A stretch of DNA of 64,000 bases from Aquarana catesbeiana (Eukaryota > Chordata > Amphibia > Anura > Ranidae): NCBI RefSeq assembly GCF_042186555.1, contig NC_133324.1, positions 4,371,558-4,435,557 on the forward strand. The letters run 5' to 3'. The notes beneath the pieces are model-generated. The model was not told the DNA's origin, searched no databases, and saw only the letters and a list, made by a program, of their open reading frames with translations. Each line of letters begins with the position of its first letter. Position 1 is the first letter of the stretch. This document shows, one piece after another, positions 62,210 to 64,000 of this stretch. The position numbers and the translations under genes were made by a program.

Positions 62210-62480
62210 GTCTGTATGCCCTCCATTGTAATCTTAAATAATATAAATATCATCATAAATAATAATAATAATTATATTGTATTTATAATTACAAATCATA
62301 ATATTATGCATGTGTATAAATAATTAATAATTATTGTGTATTTTTTATTATTATAAATACTACTTTTTTGGTTGAAAATGTATAGTTTATTTTGCAAGAA
62401 AATAAATTATTATAAATTCTACTACTAATAATAATAATAAATGCAACATAATAATAAAAATAATAATAAATGTAGCAAAG
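62210..62480. repeat. AT-rich (AAT)n-type low-complexity stretch
   Basis: From about 62230 it is dominated by AATAATAAT, ATTATTATAAAT and related words. It is low-complexity with no gene. Confidence 0.85.
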
Positions 62481-63015
62481 TCCCCGGAGCCCCTTGAGGC
62501 CTAATGGTGACCTCCAGAGTCAGGGAGAGCTGACATCCTTCTGTGTAGAGGGGGTTGCAAGGCATGGTGAGTGTAATGCAAGATGAAATGCCAGACACTT
62601 CTAGAATGCAAAAAGAGACTTATTGTCTCTTAAACAGAACGGTGGGAGAGAGGGTTAGGGCCAGGACACCCTTAAGTAGATGCAATGTTAATTGGCAGAC
62701 TCCGAGACTTCTATAGGTAGACTTCTATACAGGTGAAGGCCTCCAGCCGGACACCGCTTCTGTATAGGTAGGACTGCTGTCTCCTATGGCAACAAGCTTG
62801 TAGTACCATAGTTACAGCAATTGAAGTCAACTATTTGCAACACGAACAGGCCTTAGTTTACCCCACGATCACTCATTTTGGGTCTTCACTCAACGAGCTC
62901 CCAGTCTCTCTCACTAGACTTCAGGTCCACTAGCCACTGGATCTCCAGAGCTCCTCCACTTCTAGCACTCAGTATCTTCCTCAAGGGTCATCCCCGCTTC
63001 CCTGATGGGTCCCTG
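62481..63015. other. Unassigned sequence, possibly retroelement
   Basis: This is non-repetitive sequence (for example AAAAAGAGACTTATTGTCTC near 62610). The composition and the continuation past the 38-bp array into 63471-64000 suggest one larger dispersed element, perhaps an LTR. I found no terminal repeat, primer site or coding domain to support that. Confidence 0.35.
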
Positions 63016-63470
63016 GCTTGGCACTCACAGATACTCTTCAAGCTTCATCCCTGGCTTGGCACTCAGATATTCTTCATGCTTCACCCCTGGCTTGGCACTC
63101 ACAGATATTCTTCAAGCTTCACCCCTGGCTTGGCACTCACAGATATTCTTCAAGCTCCACCCCTGGCTTGGCACTCACAGATACTCTTCAAGCTTCATCC
63201 CTGGCTTGGCACTCACAGATATTCTTCAAGCTCCACCCCTGGCTTGGCACTCACAGATACTCTTCAGGCTTCACCCCGACATGCTTAGTCCCTGGCTTGG
63301 AACTCCACAAGCGTCACCTCTGCTGTCCCGCTGGGTCCCTGACTTGGCACTCACAGATACTCTTCAAGCTTCACCCCTGTGGACATGCTTGGTCCCTGGC
63401 TTGGCACTCACTGATGCTCCTCAAGCGTCACCTCTGCTGTCTCACTGGGTCCCTGACTTGGCACTTGCTG
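63016..63470 (+). repeat. 38-bp tandem array (CTGGCTTGGCACTCACAGAT)
   Basis: About nine copies of a 38-bp unit are present, CTGGCTTGGCACTCACAGAT then ATTCTTCAAGCTTCACCC. Toward the right end they are interrupted by a longer composite unit (CACCTCTGCTGTCCCGCTGG and ACATGCTTGGTC). AAGCTT recurs in most copies. Confidence 0.92.
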
Positions 63471-64000
63471 AATTTTTCCCAATTCTTCTCCGTCCCCGGC
63501 TGGCGAGACGCCTGCTCCAGTACTGGCCTCAGCTTACTCACAGTGGTCTCCGGTAATAAGGTGGATGGTCCTTTAGTGGCGACCGCGTCCCCTTCTACCT
63601 CCGACCACAACTGGTTCCCCGGCTGGCGGAACCTTTACCCTTGTTGGGCTACAAACCCGTAGTCCCAACCCTGCGCTGCTTTTTCTGCTTCTGGATAGGC
63701 CGTCAGACAGCCTAGCAGCCAGATGTCCCCGGGATAGGCCTTAGGTTGTGGCCTAGCAGTTCTGGGCAATACGACACACGTCCACCCAGACAGCCATCCG
63801 GGTGGCACAGAAAACCCCCGATCACCTGACTCAACCCAAATAAATAGGCTCTCCCAGCAGGCCAAGGGAGCTAAGAAAATCCCTGCCTATTGGCTGAGAT
63901 ACCCCATTTATTCATAATCTGTCCTCGCTATGCCCTTGTCTTATCCAATGTCACCAGCTACCAGGCCACCTAGTGACAGAAGAGAGAATTGCAGCAATTC
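63471..64000. other. Unassigned right edge
   Basis: This is unique-looking sequence with several CCCCGGCTGGCG-type words at 63492-63630 and a more AT-rich end. It is probably intron 3 of rtkn. No exon or element could be identified. Confidence 0.45.

Noticed and set aside
62210..64000. Next rtkn exon (expected DLRIPLMWKD)
   Set aside because: I scanned all + strand frames after the 62210 donor and did not find it; the sequence is AT-rich, a 38-bp array and unassigned DNA.
62481..64000. A complete LTR retrotransposon
   Set aside because: I found no paired terminal repeats, tRNA primer site, polypurine tract or coding domain in the visible part, so I left it unassigned.

Overview
This is a vertebrate genomic window, almost certainly amphibian and probably a ranoid frog. 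The only protein-coding gene I can support is rhotekin (rtkn). It lies on the + strand as three consecutive exons whose splice phases fit exactly: 25827-25949, 55198-55397 and 62148-62209. They encode an alternative N-terminus, most of the Rho-binding HR1 region, and the linker leading to the next conserved block. The rest of the gene (anillin-homology and PH domains) lies beyond the right edge. The amphibian call is an inference: several dispersed repeats (near 26.85-27.03, 54.49-54.80 and 59.14-59.52 kb) look like families I remember from ranid frog genomes, and the exon sequence is clearly rhotekin but not mammalian.

More than four fifths of the window is tandem repeat DNA. From left to right: a 30-bp satellite (1-21917) whose core closely matches the CTCF consensus, all copies in one orientation; a 24-bp spacer; the same satellite inverted (21942-23276); a short unique CpG-containing segment with candidate promoter motifs (23277-23640); a 40-bp array (23641-25699); the first recognised rtkn exon; a 29.2-kb intron 1 that is about three quarters tandem repeats (19-bp, 40-bp, TG/TA, 36-bp G-rich, a 15-kb 46-bp-type array, about 22-bp, 54-bp and 40-bp); exon 2; an intron 2 holding a GGATC-type purine array and a 2-kb polypyrimidine tract; exon 3; then AT-rich DNA, a 38-bp array and unassigned sequence.

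The long open reading frames inside the arrays are by-products of repeat periods that are multiples of three, or of stop-poor units. I do not regard them as genes. I see no tRNA, rRNA or CRISPR.

The most interesting signal is the 23-kb CTCF-like satellite just upstream of rtkn, with roughly 700 motif copies pointing toward the gene and about 44 pointing back. Second is an intron carrying several arrays that each repeat a nucleic-acid-level signal: G-quadruplex motifs, C5 tracts and 5' splice-site-like GTGAGT. Functions for these are hypotheses; the motifs themselves are directly visible.
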